Below are positions 1 through 7,990 of a stretch of DNA of 64,000 nucleotides, in pieces. The position numbers were made by a program, and so were the translations under genes. The stretch's first letter is position 1, and every line of letters begins with the position of its first letter. Location: assembly GCF_007744075.1 (NCBI RefSeq), contig NZ_CP036266.1, forward strand, positions 4,077,748 through 4,141,747, in the 5' to 3' direction. The notes under the pieces are model-generated. The model was not told the origin of the DNA and made no database searches. It was given only the letters and a program-made list of their open reading frames with translations. Source of the stretch: Gimesia chilikensis (GTDB lineage: Bacteria; Planctomycetota; Planctomycetia; Planctomycetales; Planctomycetaceae).

Positions 1-541
1 CATCTGAAGACAGTTCTTGGTTCTCAGTGTTCTCTGGCATCAATGATTTGGGATGAATGATCAACGGACTAGAAGAAACAAGGTCATCCAGTAAGAGTTC
101 GGCGACTTCGTTCTCCGTCGCCGGTTCTACGGTTTGGCGAAGCAACTGCCAGCAGACAACAAGGGGTAACAGGCAGATCAGGATCATGCCGAGTCTGGAA
201 ATCGCCTCAGCGATCGCAGAGTCAAAGAATCGCTGGCTGGCCAGGGATTTGCGTTCCTGCTCAAGTTGATCCCACCGCTGGTCCATGTTGGAACGCTCGA
301 TCTGGATTTCATGTTGCATTGCCACGATCTCCTGTCGCGACTGAGCATCAGCGGTCACTAACTGGCGAGCACCAGTAGCCACTTCCTCTTGCAGTTCAAG
401 CATCTGCCGGCTCTGTTCGGCCTGATCCCTTGCTTGCTGCAGTGCCATCTGCGTGATTCGCTGATCGGGATGCTCCTGACAACCGGTCATCAGCAACAGC
501 GGTCCGATCAGGATCAGCAATTTCTTTGTCAGATTCTCCAT
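1..541 (-). CDS. Lipoprotein with one membrane segment, partial (3' end outside window)
   Basis: The reading frame starts with ATG at 541 on the minus strand and stays open to position 1, so the C-terminus is missing. A GGAGG ribosome-binding site lies about six bases before the ATG. The N-terminus (MENLTKKLLILIGPLLLMTGC) is a lipoprotein signal peptide with a lipobox ending at Cys21. Then follows a Q/E-rich, probably coiled-coil stretch (about residues 25-100) and one hydrophobic segment near residues 113-130 (MILICLLPLVVCWQLL), so the protein is probably anchored at both ends of the coil. I do not recognise a family. It overlaps a possible small upstream membrane ORF. Existence of the gene is well supported; the function is unknown. 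Confidence 0.75.
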   Translation of the reverse strand, partial: MENLTKKLLILIGPLLLMTGCQEHPDQRITQMALQQARDQAEQSRQMLELQEEVATGARQLVTADAQSRQEIVAMQHEIQIERSNMDQRWDQLEQERKSLASQRFFDSAIAEAISRLGMILICLLPLVVCWQLLRQTVEPATENEVAELLLDDLVSSSPLIIHPKSLMPENTENQELSSD

Positions 542-770
542 GTGGCCTCCATCGAAAAAGTAAACGGTTTAAAATGTTCTGCAACGCCAAACGCAGTCGG
601 CGTTCCTTCAGGAATGCCGCAATCGCCAACAGCAAAGCGACAGAAACAAAAGTTAATCCAACATAAGCCAATGCACGGTTCTCCTTTCTGGGGATGATTG
701 ATAAACGAGATACGAAAAGTCCTATGACTCCCTGTATCCGCTTGGGTATTGCCTCATTTTTTGAATCCAT
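396..770 (-). CDS. Possible small membrane protein overlapping the lipoprotein gene
   Basis: A 124-residue frame starts with ATG at 770, with AGGA about nine bases upstream. Residues about 34-53 (ALAYVGLTFVSVALLLAIAAF) form a convincing transmembrane helix, followed by a basic amphipathic stretch. From 541 onward it runs inside the lipoprotein gene in another frame, and its last 48 residues (rich in D, A, S, R) look like a shadow of that gene. The first 75 residues may therefore be real and the tail fortuitous, or a frameshift may have extended the frame. No family recognised. Confidence 0.35.
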   Translation of the reverse strand: MDSKNEAIPKRIQGVIGLFVSRLSIIPRKENRALAYVGLTFVSVALLLAIAAFLKERRLRLALQNILNRLLFRWRPHGESDKEIADPDRTAVADDRLSGASRSANHADGTAASKGSGRTEPADA

Positions 771-804
771 CTACAGGAATCCTGTGTCTTACTGCAGGCG
801 TAAA

Positions 805-842
805 AAAACGCCTTGCATTACGAAATGAATGCGAGGCGTTTT
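805..842. terminator. Bidirectional rho-independent terminator hairpin
   Basis: AAAACGCCTTGCATT (805-819) pairs with AATGCGAGGCGTTTT (828-842) across an 8-base loop, with one G-T pair. The stem has A-runs on one side and T-runs on the other, so it can end transcription in both directions. It lies between the end of the 905-2218 lipoprotein gene and the start of the small ORF at 770, both read leftward. Confidence 0.75.
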
Positions 843-904
843 ATGCAACTTAGAAGAATCCAAGCCCCCGGCCAGAGTGGACAATCAGCATGGTTACGGG
901 AGTG

Positions 905-2218
905 TCATTCTTGAATTTTCACCAGCCTGTTAGATCCCTGAACGACTTTCAGGGTTTCTTTGTGTTTGTAATTCGTATGGGGAAAAGATACTTCAAAGTC
1001 AATACTGTCTGGATCAAAACCCAGTCCTTCCGCTGGTGTGTAACATTTCTTGGTTTCCCCTTTCGTCCAGGAATCATAATCCCAGTACCATATTTTTTCC
1101 TGATCTTCCTTTCGAAACGTGAGATTAACACGACACTTGGGAAGAAATGATAATCCATTCATGGTAAATCGAGCCCCACGCTGAGTATCCCAAATGACTC
1201 CAGCTTCGTAAGGCTGGTATTCGCCCTGGAACGTCAGCTTTTCACAGCGATAGGCAACGTCTTTATCTTTTTCGTCTCCTTTGTACTTATAATAAATCCG
1301 AGTTGCGAACTGCGGTGAATAAATCGTAACCCTCATTTCTTTCACGTATGTCACTGTGGTTCTATCCACAGTTCTTCCCAGGATTTTCTCTCCGTTTTGA
1401 TACCTCCCCCACATAGAGGCAGACTCAGGCCATGTTTTTAGAAAATGTACGTTTTTTCGTACCTCTCCGTTCGCGCCAGTCAGTTCCACCAAAATGGTAC
1501 AATCTTCCAGTGTTTCCCCAAGATTCTTAAGAAAAAGCCAGTCATCAGGGCCAGAATCTCCCCAGGATTCGTTAAAATCGACGTAGATTAGCCCGGTTGA
1601 GTCACCTAAAGTAGCCGAATACTTTTCTGCAATTTTGGGAAGCATTTTTTGTGCTGCATCAATCCTGTCAATAGCGGCAAGCAGCGGCTGCATTTCTGAA
1701 TTCAAAGCATTCTGCTTTGCCTCTGCATCAAGGCCACGGTGATAGCCTCCTGCAAAATTACCAAAGAATCCATCAATAAATGAACCAACAAACAGTGTTC
1801 CCTCATCGGAAGGCTTTGGCAGGGAATTTAAGTTGTCTAAACGCTCTAAGATAACGGTGACGGCGTCTCGAACCTGATCTGAAACATACATGATTTCGTT
1901 ATCGTTCGATTTGATCTCACGTAAGTCCAATAAGGCAGACTGTAACTCCGCCATGACTTCTGATGTCTCACGTTTTTTCTGAAGTTGAGCTGGATCTGAC
2001 TTCAGCACCATTCCCAGATGCTTTGCAAGCACTTGATATTCTGCAGGCAAGGGTTTACTGGACGGTGTCGAGTACCTCGGAAGTCCACTTACCGTAGTAT
2101 CATTACCACAGCCCGAAAGCGTGAGTGCAAGAAACAGCACGCATACAGACGCAGTTATATGATAGTCCCAAATGTTTCTTTTCACGGCCCCTCTTATTCT
2201 ACCTGGTGATCCCAACAT
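905..2218 (-). CDS. Hypothetical lipoprotein, about 437 aa
   Basis: The preferred start is ATG at 2218 (MLGSPG), seven bases after an AGAGGAG ribosome-binding site; an upstream in-frame start at 2242 would add eight residues and lose this site. After a basic N-region comes a hydrophobic core and a lipobox (LALTLSGC) near residue 38, so the protein should be lipid-anchored. A glycine-rich hydrophobic patch ([20 protein letters not shown]) sits near residues 142-161. The rest looks soluble and beta-rich with many aromatic residues (for example [12 protein letters not shown] and WYWDYDSW). I recognise no domain. It is divergent from the C-protein gene at 2340, and both share the 120-base promoter region with the C-box. 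A direct role in defence is only a possibility from position. Confidence 0.7.
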   Translation of the reverse strand: MLGSPGRIRGAVKRNIWDYHITASVCVLFLALTLSGCGNDTTVSGLPRYSTPSSKPLPAEYQVLAKHLGMVLKSDPAQLQKKRETSEVMAELQSALLDLREIKSNDNEIMYVSDQVRDAVTVILERLDNLNSLPKPSDEGTLFVGSFIDGFFGNFAGGYHRGLDAEAKQNALNSEMQPLLAAIDRIDAAQKMLPKIAEKYSATLGDSTGLIYVDFNESWGDSGPDDWLFLKNLGETLEDCTILVELTGANGEVRKNVHFLKTWPESASMWGRYQNGEKILGRTVDRTTVTYVKEMRVTIYSPQFATRIYYKYKGDEKDKDVAYRCEKLTFQGEYQPYEAGVIWDTQRGARFTMNGLSFLPKCRVNLTFRKEDQEKIWYWDYDSWTKGETKKCYTPAEGLGFDPDSIDFEVSFPHTNYKHKETLKVVQGSNRLVKIQE

Positions 2219-2289
2219 TGATTTCTCCTCTTTCAGTAACAAATATCATCGCCCTTGCTTTCTGACTGCCCATACGTGCACACTAAATG

Positions 2290-2316
2290 ATACTTATAGT
2301 CCGTGGTTATATCGTC
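2290..2316 (+). promoter_or_regulatory. C-box-like operator of a controller protein
   Basis: The sequence ACTTATAGTCCGTG (2292-2305), followed by TTATATCGTC, matches from memory the core of C-boxes bound by restriction-modification controller proteins of the Esp1396I type (ACTTATAGTCCGTG followed by a second TATAGTC half-site). The right half is degenerate here (ATCGTC instead of ATAGTC). It lies 24-50 bases before the C-protein start at 2340, as expected for autoregulation. It could also act on the divergent lipoprotein promoter. I saw no second good copy in front of drmD. Confidence 0.65.
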
Positions 2317-2339
2317 GCTGTCAAGTGTTAAATATTTGG

Positions 2340-2561
2340 ATGGCAAAACGAAAAGATATTCTGGTAAGATTTGGACAGCGGGTCCGTGAACTGCGCAGAG
2401 AGCAAGGTTACTCGCAGGAGAAGTTTGCGTATGCCTGCGAGCTGGACCGGACCTACGTCGGCGGGATTGAACGGGGAGAACGGAATCTTTCCCTAAGGAA
2501 TATCGAGCGGATCGCAGAGACACTCGACATCAGTCTGGCAGAGCTGATGGATGGTGTTTGA
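2340..2561 (+). CDS. XRE-family controller (C) protein
   Basis: This 73-residue protein is a single HTH_3/XRE domain: [20 protein letters not shown] (11-30) then a recognition helix and the stretch [17 protein letters not shown] (35-51). That stretch closely resembles C proteins of restriction-modification systems, where LDRTYxxGIERxxRN is characteristic. Such proteins are dimeric autoregulators that time expression of the nuclease relative to the methylase. The start chosen is the ATG at 2340; upstream in-frame sequence has no XRE homology. The C-box-like sequence just upstream supports the assignment. It lies about 500 bases before drmD on the same strand, so control of the DISARM operon is a reasonable inference, though no second operator was found near drmD. 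Confidence 0.88.
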   Translation: MAKRKDILVRFGQRVRELRREQGYSQEKFAYACELDRTYVGGIERGERNLSLRNIERIAETLDISLAELMDGV

Positions 2562-2654
2562 GGGAGACTCAGACTGCAGGATTATCATCAAAACCACTCC
2601 CAGTCGATCAGTGTCGTCAGCCATCGCTTGATTGGCTGTTGCGGGAGTGTCCTA

Positions 2655-2771
2655 CTAGGCGGGCTTCAATCCCCATAGTCGAAAACGCCCCTGCGGTTCA
2701 GTCCAATAGATCATATGCCGCGTGTTGAGTACCCCGGAAAACCGCTCCACCTGAATGCTAACACGCTGCAT
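2655..2771 (-). CDS. Short 38-residue ORF or gene remnant
   Basis: A minus-strand ATG-to-stop frame of 38 codons. The end reads HMIYWTEPQGRFRLWGLKPA and looks like real protein rather than a random frame (aromatic-rich, well-formed). It may be the C-terminal remnant of a decayed gene. No ribosome-binding site is evident and no family is recognised. Confidence 0.3.
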   Translation of the reverse strand: MQRVSIQVERFSGVLNTRHMIYWTEPQGRFRLWGLKPA

Positions 2772-2934
2772 ATAATCCTATTTATTATGCCACGTTTTGG
2801 GCCATAATTTAGGTCTTGGGTGTTTCGCTCTGGGGAGCAAGGGTGACAAACTCAAAAAGATAGTTCGTAACAGATTCGGCCTGTCAGGAACTGAAATTGG
2901 GTATTGATCTAGAAATATTTGCCGTTTTAGAGCT

Positions 2935-2950
2935 GCAGATTGAAATCTGC
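2935..2950 (+). promoter_or_regulatory. Small inverted repeat in the drmD leader
   Basis: GCAGAT (2935-2940) and ATCTGC (2945-2950) form a perfect 6-bp stem with a TGAA loop, about 110 bases before the preferred drmD start. It could be an operator or leader hairpin; nothing in the sequence decides between these. Confidence 0.3.
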
Positions 2951-3057
2951 TTTGACTGTTGGTAGTTTGATTCTTTGGCTGTGCACGATTGTATTTCAGT
3001 GTAAATTTGAGAACACGGCTGAAGACTCAACAACAATTGCAGTTAGAGCAACAACTT

Positions 3058-6000
3058 ATGGGCCAAGTAGCTGAGAAGTTAACCCCTGGTCAGATCGCTC
3101 GCGTCAGGCAGCGAACTTACCTGGTCGAGGAAATAGTCAAACCCAAACGCGTCGCTGATAGTACTCTGGTTCGCCTTTCTTGTGTCGATGATGATAACCA
3201 GGGGCAGCCTCTCGAAGTTCTTTGGGAGAAAGAACTGGATCCCGAAATTCTAACGGGGGAGGCTTGGGAAGAAGTCGCTTCGAAAGGCTTTGACGATACC
3301 AGACTCTTCTCCGCCTATCTGAATACGTTGAAGTGGAACTGCGTGACTTCCACTGATCCGAAGCTGTTTCAATCCCCTTTCCGGGCTGGAATTCGGCTCG
3401 ACGCATATCAGCTGGAGCCCCTCCGCAAAGCACTGCTGCTGCCCCGCGTCAATCTGTTTATTGCTGATGATGTCGGTCTGGGGAAAACGATCGAAGCCGG
3501 GCTGATCGCCCGCGAGATGCTGTTGCGCAAGAAGGTCAAAGAAATCTTCGTATCCTGCCCCCCTTCCATGCTCCTGCAATGGAAGGAAGAACTGGAGGCC
3601 CGCTTCGGTCTGACTTTTGAAATTCTTGATAAAGAGTACATGAAACGAGTCCGGCGCGAACGGGGCTTCAGCGTCAATCCCTGGGGGACACACACGCGAT
3701 TTCTGGTCTCGCATCGGTTACTGATTGATGAGACTTATGCCGGCCCGCTACGCGATCATTTGGGAACATTCCGAAGTGGATCACTGTTTATCCTGGATGA
3801 AGCGCATCATGCCGCTCCTTCCAGTGGTGCTAAATATGCGATTGACTCCCAGATTACCCGTGCCGTCCGCGACCTGGCTCCTCGGTTTGAGCATCGTCTT
3901 TTCCTTTCGGCGACGCCTCATAACGGGCACTCCAACAGTTTCTCTGCGCTGTTGGAAATTCTCGACCCCCAGCGATTCTGTCGAGGAGTTCCTGTCACGG
4001 CAAAACATCGAGATGAAGTAATTGTACGTCGTATTAAGGAAGACATCCGCGAAATTCAGGGTGGTTTTCCGAAAAGGAATGTCGTACAGATCAGTATCGA
4101 CGGCCTCTTGGCTGATGCGCCGGAACTGCGACTTTCACGCTTACTCCAGGAATACCGTCAAACACGCGAGGAACGGCTGAAAAATGAAACAAAACGCAAG
4201 CAGGCGGCTTCAGGATTATTAATCACCGGCCTGCAGCAACGTCTGCTCTCCTCGATCGAAGCATTTGCTCGCACCTTGAAAGTTCATCGGAAAACCGTCA
4301 AACGGCAGTGGGAGAAACTTCAGGAAGATTCGGCTGCGGATGAGCATGACCTCAGAACATTGGACCTGCTAACGGGAATTGTAGATTCCGATGATGATCG
4401 GGCCACTCTCGAAGAAGACCTGCTCCAGGCTGAGGAAGATGCCCAGTTTGAAGCTGTTTCCTCTGCCACGATGGGGCCGCTGGAAGACATGTCGGCAAAA
4501 GACCTGTTTGAGCATGAACAGAAACTTTTGGATGAAATGACTGAAGTCGCGGAGCAGTCCCGTGGAAAGTCAGATGCCCGTACTGAGAAGCTGATCGAGT
4601 GGGTTCGAGAGAATATGTGTCCGGAACTGGGGAGGCCCGGGGCCGAATGGAATGAAACGCGTGCTCTGATCTTTACAGAATACGATGATACCAAGCGGTA
4701 CCTGGTTAGCCGCCTGGAAGCAGCAATTAATGGGAGCGATCGGGCTGAGCAGCGAATCCAGATCTTTCACGGTCCTACTCCCCCTCAAAAGCGAGAAGAG
4801 ATCAAAAAGGCGTTTAATACGGACCCGCGCAAGCATCCGGTTCGCATCCTGATTGCCACCGATGCCGCCCGTGAAGGCCTCAACCTGCAGGCCTACTGTC
4901 ACAATCTGTTCCATTTCGACGTTCCCTGGAACCCCAGTCGTATGGAGCAACGGAATGGACGTATTGACCGCAAATTGCAATCCAGCCCGGAAGTCTTCTG
5001 TCATTATTTTGTCTATCAGCAACGTCCGGAAGATCGCATTTTGCAGGTGTTGGTTCGCAAGACGGAAACGATTAAGGAAGAATTGGGAAGCCTCTCCCAG
5101 GTAATCGACTCGAATCTGGCGAAAACGTTGACTCAGGGGATCAGGCATGAATTTCTGGACTCGCTTGAAAGTGAAATCGAATCTGCCGACCTGGATGACT
5201 CCCGACGTTCGGCGATCGAGCAGGATTTGGAGTCAGCTCGTCAGCGTCAACAGGACCTGCGCGAACAGATCGACCATTTAAGGACACTGCTGGAAAAATC
5301 TCGCAAGAGTATTGGACTGAGTGAAGAGCATTTTCAGGCAGCAATTACCAGTTCCCTGCAACTGCTGGATGTAGAGGGCTTACAGCAGACTCAGGACGAA
5401 AATGGACTTGCCTGTTTTGAGTTTCCTGCCATTGATGAAAGATCCGGCGCGGATCCGACCTGGGCAGAGACGATGGACACCCTGCGTGTCCCCCGCAAAA
5501 GGGATCAGAAGCTCTGGGACTGGCGGCATTCTTCCCCTATCAGGCCCGTCGTTTTCGAAGATCCGGGCCTGGTAGGAGATGATTATGTCCATATGCATCT
5601 CGAACAGCGCGTCGTTCAACGGCTGCTCGGTCGCTTCACGGCCCAGGGTTTTGTCCTGCATGACCTCTCACGTGCCTGTTTCGCGCAGGCGAAAGACTCG
5701 ATTCCACGCGTGATTCTGCTGGGGCGTTTGTGCCTGTACGGCATGGGAGCAGCCCGCCTGCATGAAGAGCTGATTCCCGTTACCGCCCGCTGGACTGATC
5801 CGGAAATACGCAAAAAACCCCTGACTCCTTATGGGAAAGACACGGAAACGAAGACCCTTTCTCTGCTGGATGATTCACTGTTGAAAGCCGGGGGCATGCA
5901 GCTGACGCAGGAAATCATCAGCCAACTGCAACAGGCCGCGGCTGGCGATATTCACGATCTCCTGCCCCACTTGGAAACGCGTGGTGCTGAATATGCTGCG

Positions 6001-6321
6001 GAAGCAGAACAGAAACTGGCCTCCCGTGGAGAAGCGGAAGCAAAAGCCATGCGGGAAATTCTGCAGACCCAACAGAAGCACATCGACTCAACAATCAAAC
6101 GTATCTCCAAACTGAACCCCAAGCAGATGCAGCTGGATTTCGGCGATGAAGAAGATGAAATCCAGCAGCTGAATGCCAACAAGCGTTATTGGGGTAAACG
6201 TCTGGAAGAAATAAAAGAAGAACTGAAGACCGAACCTGCGCGAATCCAGGAACTCTACACGGTCAAAGCCCGTCGCGTTGAACCGGTGGGATTGGTTTAT
6301 CTCTGGCCGGTGACGGGATGA
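3058..6321 (+). CDS. drmD: DISARM class 1 SNF2-like helicase DrmD
   Basis: This is a large superfamily 2 SNF2/RapA-like helicase of about 1,087 residues. Visible motifs: Walker A DDVGLGKT (about 137-144), DEAH in LFILDEAHHAAP (about 246), motif III LFLSATPHNGHS (about 281), then the C-terminal RecA lobe with ALIFTEYDDTKRY, ILIATDAAREGLNLQ (about 597-611) and the arginine-finger motif RNGRIDR. A coiled-coil insertion separates the lobes and another (SRRSAIEQDLESARQRQQDL) follows. DrmD marks class 1 DISARM and is thought to act on DNA together with DrmAB. I prefer ATG at 3058, directly before the conserved LTPGQIARVRQRTYLVEE stretch; a TTG at 2989 would add 23 poorly conserved residues. It ends one base before the next gene's earliest possible start, so they are probably one transcript. 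Confidence 0.92.
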   Translation: MGQVAEKLTPGQIARVRQRTYLVEEIVKPKRVADSTLVRLSCVDDDNQGQPLEVLWEKELDPEILTGEAWEEVASKGFDDTRLFSAYLNTLKWNCVTSTDPKLFQSPFRAGIRLDAYQLEPLRKALLLPRVNLFIADDVGLGKTIEAGLIAREMLLRKKVKEIFVSCPPSMLLQWKEELEARFGLTFEILDKEYMKRVRRERGFSVNPWGTHTRFLVSHRLLIDETYAGPLRDHLGTFRSGSLFILDEAHHAAPSSGAKYAIDSQITRAVRDLAPRFEHRLFLSATPHNGHSNSFSALLEILDPQRFCRGVPVTAKHRDEVIVRRIKEDIREIQGGFPKRNVVQISIDGLLADAPELRLSRLLQEYRQTREERLKNETKRKQAASGLLITGLQQRLLSSIEAFARTLKVHRKTVKRQWEKLQEDSAADEHDLRTLDLLTGIVDSDDDRATLEEDLLQAEEDAQFEAVSSATMGPLEDMSAKDLFEHEQKLLDEMTEVAEQSRGKSDARTEKLIEWVRENMCPELGRPGAEWNETRALIFTEYDDTKRYLVSRLEAAINGSDRAEQRIQIFHGPTPPQKREEIKKAFNTDPRKHPVRILIATDAAREGLNLQAYCHNLFHFDVPWNPSRMEQRNGRIDRKLQSSPEVFCHYFVYQQRPEDRILQVLVRKTETIKEELGSLSQVIDSNLAKTLTQGIRHEFLDSLESEIESADLDDSRRSAIEQDLESARQRQQDLREQIDHLRTLLEKSRKSIGLSEEHFQAAITSSLQLLDVEGLQQTQDENGLACFEFPAIDERSGADPTWAETMDTLRVPRKRDQKLWDWRHSSPIRPVVFEDPGLVGDDYVHMHLEQRVVQRLLGRFTAQGFVLHDLSRACFAQAKDSIPRVILLGRLCLYGMGAARLHEELIPVTARWTDPEIRKKPLTPYGKDTETKTLSLLDDSLLKAGGMQLTQEIISQLQQAAAGDIHDLLPHLETRGAEYAAEAEQKLASRGEAEAKAMREILQTQQKHIDSTIKRISKLNPKQMQLDFGDEEDEIQQLNANKRYWGKRLEEIKEELKTEPARIQELYTVKARRVEPVGLVYLWPVTG

Positions 6322-6325
6322 AGTG

Positions 6326-7990
6326 ATGGCAAAAATATCAATACCCAGGAAGGATGCTACGGAAGAACTGGAGTTCGACTCTTTAGTGATTGTCGGCGCC
6401 AATGGATCAGGGAAAAGTAGACTGGGAATTCAAATTGAAGAAAACCATGAAAACGTACACCGAATAAGTGCTCAAAGATCATTAGTATTTAAGGATGAAA
6501 TCGATGTCCGTTCTGCCAGTGCCGCAGAATCATTGTATCGTTACGGATACTATGGCGATAACACTTCAGCAAGTGAAGCAGATCGATTAAATATCGCAAA
6601 ACAGCAACGCAGAAATAGACGCTGGAAGAACCGACCTGCATCACATTTGCTGGATGATTTTGATCATTTACTTAGCTTGTTGATAGCGAATGAATACCTT
6701 CAAAGTGCCATATTTAAACAACAATATAAAGCTGGCCAACGTCCCGATGAGTATCCAGAATCGCAATTAGATCGAGTTTTGAAAATCTGGCATACAATAA
6801 TGCCCCATCGGCATTTAAATGTTGCCGATAATCGGCTTCAGGCAACTAATAAGGATGATTCATATCATGGACTAGATATGAGTGATGGTGAAAGAGTTGC
6901 ATTCTATCTGATAGCTCAGGCGATGTGTGCTCCAGAAAACTGCATCATAATTATTGATGAGCCGGAGTTGCATCTTCATAAAGCTATACAGTCTAAATTA
7001 TGGGACGCAATAGAAGCTGAGAGGTCTGATTGTTCTATTGTGTATGTGACCCATGATTTGGAGTTTGCCGCATCACGAGTAAATTCTTCGATCATCTGGG
7101 TTAAAGAATTCGATGGGAAAGAATGGGACTGGGAGGCGGTTTCAGATGTTGATGGCTTTCCACGAGAGATGATGCTTGAAATTCTCGGGAGTCGTAAGCC
7201 CGTGCTTTTTGTGGAAGGAACCAGATCTAGTATCGATACTCAACTCTATAGGAGAATCTATCCTGATTTTCATGTGATTGCACGAGAAGGTTGTACGAAA
7301 GTAATTGAATCCACTCGTGCATTACGTAGAGCAGAAGGTTTTCATTCACAAGAAGTATTCGGGATTATTGATCGAGACTTTCGTGCTGAAGAAGATATCG
7401 CTGGCTTGTTAAAAGATTGGGTTTACGTAACTTCAGTCGCAGAAGCTGAAAATGGAATCTGTTTACCGATCGTGATTAAGTGTGCTGCAAGACATTTTAG
7501 AAAGGTTGATGATGCAGAAGTTATGAGATCTGTTGTTGATGCTGCTTTCGTGCGATTATCGCAACAGCTTAATCATCAGGTCAAAGAAAAGGCTAGCCAG
7601 GAAATTCGTCACGCGTTTTCTAAATTTTCATCCAAAAATATTACTGATCGTGAAGGATTTGAAGCTTCAGTCACAGATTTTAAAGTCAGCATTGATGCTA
7701 TTAAATTTTATGACGAAGCATACCACGAATACAAAAAAGTTATCGATGCAAAAGACTATAGTGGTCTGCTAAGAATATTTAACAATAAAGGACTCGAAGA
7801 TGTTGTGGCTCGTGAAATCGGATTCAGCAATAAACAAAACTACCGTGAATGGGTAATTGCAGAAATTGACCTTGCTAATATTTCCGAAAACCCTTCTGAA
7901 CTTGGCAAAGAAATATTAGAAGGCCTTCGAGAAGAGTTTCCTGAGATAGTCATGGAATCTACTCAAGAAACAGGGGGAATCAATGTCTAA
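6326..7990 (+). CDS. ABC-type ATPase fused to TOPRIM/DUF4435-like domain (single-chain PARIS-like)
   Basis: The N-terminal half is a compact ABC/AAA_21 ATPase: Walker A GANGSGKS (about 24-31), signature-like MSDGE (about 185-189), Walker B plus D-loop IIIIDEPELHLH (about 208-219) and H-switch VTHD (about 241-244). The C-terminal half starts with VLFVEGTRSSIDTQLY (about 294) and continues to GIIDRDF (about 348-354). The E and DxD spacing fits a TOPRIM fold of the DUF4435 type. ATPase plus DUF4435 is the AriA/AriB composition of PARIS, of which merged forms are known; an OLD-like nuclease is the alternative. ATG at 6326 is preferred over GTG at 6323. The gene is clearly more AT-rich than drmD and drmMI on either side, which suggests later insertion, yet its end overlaps the drmMI start by 8 bases. 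Confidence 0.8.
   Translation: MAKISIPRKDATEELEFDSLVIVGANGSGKSRLGIQIEENHENVHRISAQRSLVFKDEIDVRSASAAESLYRYGYYGDNTSASEADRLNIAKQQRRNRRWKNRPASHLLDDFDHLLSLLIANEYLQSAIFKQQYKAGQRPDEYPESQLDRVLKIWHTIMPHRHLNVADNRLQATNKDDSYHGLDMSDGERVAFYLIAQAMCAPENCIIIIDEPELHLHKAIQSKLWDAIEAERSDCSIVYVTHDLEFAASRVNSSIIWVKEFDGKEWDWEAVSDVDGFPREMMLEILGSRKPVLFVEGTRSSIDTQLYRRIYPDFHVIAREGCTKVIESTRALRRAEGFHSQEVFGIIDRDFRAEEDIAGLLKDWVYVTSVAEAENGICLPIVIKCAARHFRKVDDAEVMRSVVDAAFVRLSQQLNHQVKEKASQEIRHAFSKFSSKNITDREGFEASVTDFKVSIDAIKFYDEAYHEYKKVIDAKDYSGLLRIFNNKGLEDVVAREIGFSNKQNYREWVIAEIDLANISENPSELGKEILEGLREEFPEIVMESTQETGGINV

Larger units (their letters stand above)
2562..2988. other. Intergenic region between C protein and drmD
   Basis: The 427 bases hold a short minus-strand frame (2655-2771, listed separately) and a small hairpin just before drmD (2935-2950). 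The drmD promoter should lie in the AT-rich right part (about 2850-2980), but I see no convincing -35/-10 pair. A single ATAGTC at 2675-2680 lacks the CCGTG part of the C-box and is not called an operator. Confidence 0.5.

Noticed and set aside
2675..2680. ATAGTC in front of drmD as a second C-box
   Set aside because: It lacks the CCGTG core and a partner half-site, and lies inside a short minus-strand frame.
3137..6182. Many long antisense frames across drmD, drmMI and other large genes
   Set aside because: They mirror the codon structure of the strongly conserved plus-strand genes and show no own domain or ribosome-binding site.
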